From the NCBI GenBank assembly GCA_028689175.1, contig JAQTWS010000032.1, forward strand, positions 1 through 6,196: a stretch of 6,196 bases of DNA, read 5' to 3'. Numbering within the stretch: position 1 is the stretch's first letter; the number at the start of each line of letters is the position of its first letter. Shown here piece after piece: positions 5,613 to 6,196 of the stretch. The notes beneath the pieces are model-generated. The model was not told the DNA's origin. It did not search any database and saw only the letters and a list, made by a program, of their open reading frames with translations. Position numbers and translations under genes: made by a program. The stretch comes from Minisyncoccota bacterium. Lineage in GTDB: Bacteria; Patescibacteriota; Minisyncoccia; Minisyncoccales; Minisyncoccaceae.

Positions 5613-6026
5613 ATGAAAGGTCACATAACAAACATAGAAAAAGATACTTTAGAAAATGAAAATTTTCGTAAAGTTATTTTTACAGCTAAAAACATGCAGC
5701 TCGTGCTAATGTCTCTCGAGCCAAACGAAGAAATCGGAGAAGAAATGCATGATGATGTGGATCAATTTATTAGAATAGAAAAGGGGAATGGTAAGGCAAT
5801 TTTAAACGGAGAGGAGTACGAAATTATGGATGGTTCAAGTGTTGTAATTCCAGCGGGGGTTAAGCACAACATTATAAACTCATCTGCCGAAGAAAAATTA
5901 AAACTTTATACTATATATTCTCCGCCAGAACATCGTGATGGAGTAATTCATCAAACTAAGGAAGATGCGATGTCTGACGAAGAAGATGTTTTTGAGGGAG
6001 AGACTTCCATGGAAGAGGATTACTAA
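5613..6026 (+). CDS. Small single-domain cupin protein
   Basis: The protein has 137 residues and one conserved beta-barrel. Cupin motif 1 lies around EEIGEEMHDDVDQFIRIEKG (39-58) and motif 2 around IPAGVKHNIINS (79-90). Likely metal ligands are H46, an Asp at 48 or 50, Q51 and H85. The canonical second His and Glu of motif 1 are replaced, but the HxDVDQF pattern looks normal for this branch of cupins, as does the later YSPPEHRDG (102-110; H107, H113). The C terminus is acidic (SDEED to MEEDY). There is no signal peptide or membrane segment, so it is cytosolic. The substrate cannot be read from sequence; related single cupins are often labelled mannose-6-phosphate isomerase-like without proof. 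The gene is a single unit between a near-consensus promoter (5538-5567) and a terminator (6031-6057). Confidence 0.9.
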   Translation: MKGHITNIEKDTLENENFRKVIFTAKNMQLVLMSLEPNEEIGEEMHDDVDQFIRIEKGNGKAILNGEEYEIMDGSSVVIPAGVKHNIINSSAEEKLKLYTIYSPPEHRDGVIHQTKEDAMSDEEDVFEGETSMEEDY

Positions 6027-6030
6027 TGTT

Positions 6031-6057
6031 AAAACCCTCATTTATTATGGGGGTTTT
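6031..6057 (+). terminator. Rho-independent terminator after the cupin gene
   Basis: AAAACCCTCA (6031-6040) pairs with TGGGGGTTTT (6048-6057) as a 10-bp stem with one T-G wobble and a 7-nt loop (TTTATTA). The 3' arm ends in TTTT and is followed by ATTATT. The hairpin lies 4 nt after the cupin stop. The A-run on the 5' side means it could also stop transcription from the opposite strand. Confidence 0.85.
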
Positions 6058-6070
6058 ATTATTGTAAAAC

Positions 6071-6098
6071 TTGATTTAAAATATAGATATAGTATACT
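6071..6098 (+). promoter_or_regulatory. Promoter for the gene entering at the right edge
   Basis: TTGATT (6071-6076, four of six consensus bases) and TATACT (6093-6098, five of six) are separated by 16 nt, just after the cupin terminator. Transcription would begin near 6105. The leader of about 60 nt before the ATG at 6166 is less A/T-rich than the rest of the intergenic DNA, which suggests that it has constrained structure. Confidence 0.5.
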
Positions 6099-6150
6099 TA
6101 CCTTGCCTCGCTCTTTAAAAGTTTTCTGAACGCTTTTTTCTGGGGATTCT

Positions 6151-6186
6151 GTTTCTTTGATTGTCATGGCAATTGAGGTAAGAAAC
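6151..6186 (+). promoter_or_regulatory. RNA hairpin enclosing a start codon
   Basis: GTTTCTT (6151-6157) pairs with AAGAAAC (6180-6186), and ATTG (6160-6163) pairs with CAAT (6170-6173). G-T wobbles extend the inner helix on both sides. The result is about 14 bp with a 4-nt AGGT bulge (6176-6179) and a CATG apical loop that holds the ATG at 6166-6168. Such a fold could act as a translational operator or thermosensor-like switch. Function is inferred only from pairing and from the position of the start codon. Confidence 0.4.
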
Positions 6187-6196
6187 CCACTTGGGC
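6166..6196 (+). CDS. 5' end of an unidentified gene, possibly ribosomal protein S21
   Basis: Only ten codons are visible before the window ends: MAIEVRNPLG. The ATG follows a promoter (6071-6098) and a structured leader, which supports a real gene. The frame is open upstream to 6130, with TTG at 6157 as another possible start. The pattern M-x-x-E-V-x with Gly at position 10 resembles the start of bacterial S21 proteins (typically MxxEVxxxxGES), but ten residues cannot establish this. There is no clear Shine-Dalgarno at normal distance; the nearest G-run is GGGG at 6142-6145. Confidence 0.4.
   Translation, partial: MAIEVRNPLG

Noticed and set aside
6045..6194. Minus-strand frame open from the right edge to a TAA in the terminator
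   Set aside because: Its end runs through the promoter and terminator hairpin, it has no recognisable domain, and the plus-strand promoter with an ATG explains the region better.
6100..6196. Possible 6S, tmRNA or RNase P RNA in the structured region after the cupin terminator
   Set aside because: I could not match the conserved core of any of these RNAs, and an in-frame ATG with a protein-like N terminus lies inside the hairpin. A leader plus coding start is the simpler reading.

Overview
The window is an A+T-rich (about 30% G+C by eye), densely packed stretch with every gene on the plus strand. It comes from a bacterium. The evidence is a bacterial-type sn-glycerol-3-phosphate dehydrogenase (GpsA), an MnmA tRNA thiolase, sigma70-like promoters and an intrinsic terminator. 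Small proteins, Lys/Ile/Asn-rich composition, overlapping genes and a stripped-down SUF system suggest a reduced-genome lineage such as the Candidate Phyla Radiation (Patescibacteria). That placement is inference. UGA is a stop codon here and no gene has an internal UGA, so the recoded lineages (UGA read as Gly or Trp) are unlikely.

Layout. (1) Positions 3-467 are the 3' end of a gene with a RecB/AddB-like PD-(D/E)XK nuclease domain and a cysteine motif, probably the tail of a UvrD-type helicase. gpsA follows after 10 nt. (2) A 73-nt gap holds a good promoter (1480-1508) that appears to drive a six-gene operon: ppa, a small ferredoxin, sufC, a SufB-like scaffold, mnmA and a membrane-anchored ComEC-like metallo-hydrolase. 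Junctions run from 5 nt apart to 50 nt overlapped, which suggests translational coupling. (3) A near-consensus extended -10 promoter (5538-5567) drives a monocistronic cupin gene that ends in an intrinsic terminator (6031-6057). (4) After the terminator comes another promoter, a leader of about 60 nt, and the first ten codons of a gene cut by the window edge. It may be ribosomal protein S21.

How the genes fit together. The core is an iron-sulfur and sulfur-transfer module: ferredoxin, SufC ATPase, a SufB-like scaffold and MnmA. No SufS, SufU, SufE, SufD or SufA is present in the window. The short SufB-like protein keeps the Cys and the His-Glu pair that by-eye alignment matches to the SufB active site. 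SufC ends in a CxxC tail, a pattern I associate with archaeal-type two-component (SMS, SmsC/SmsB-like) systems. MnmA carries a CxxC plus a distal Cys, a set that has been proposed to hold a [4Fe-4S] cluster, and its start codon overlaps the stop of the sufB-like gene. Together these suggest a minimal Fe-S assembly unit co-expressed with a client tRNA thiolase. Pyrophosphatase and the ComEC-like protein are probably housekeeping passengers. I saw no mobile element, CRISPR array, tRNA or rRNA, and no stretch over 300 bases lacks a gene.
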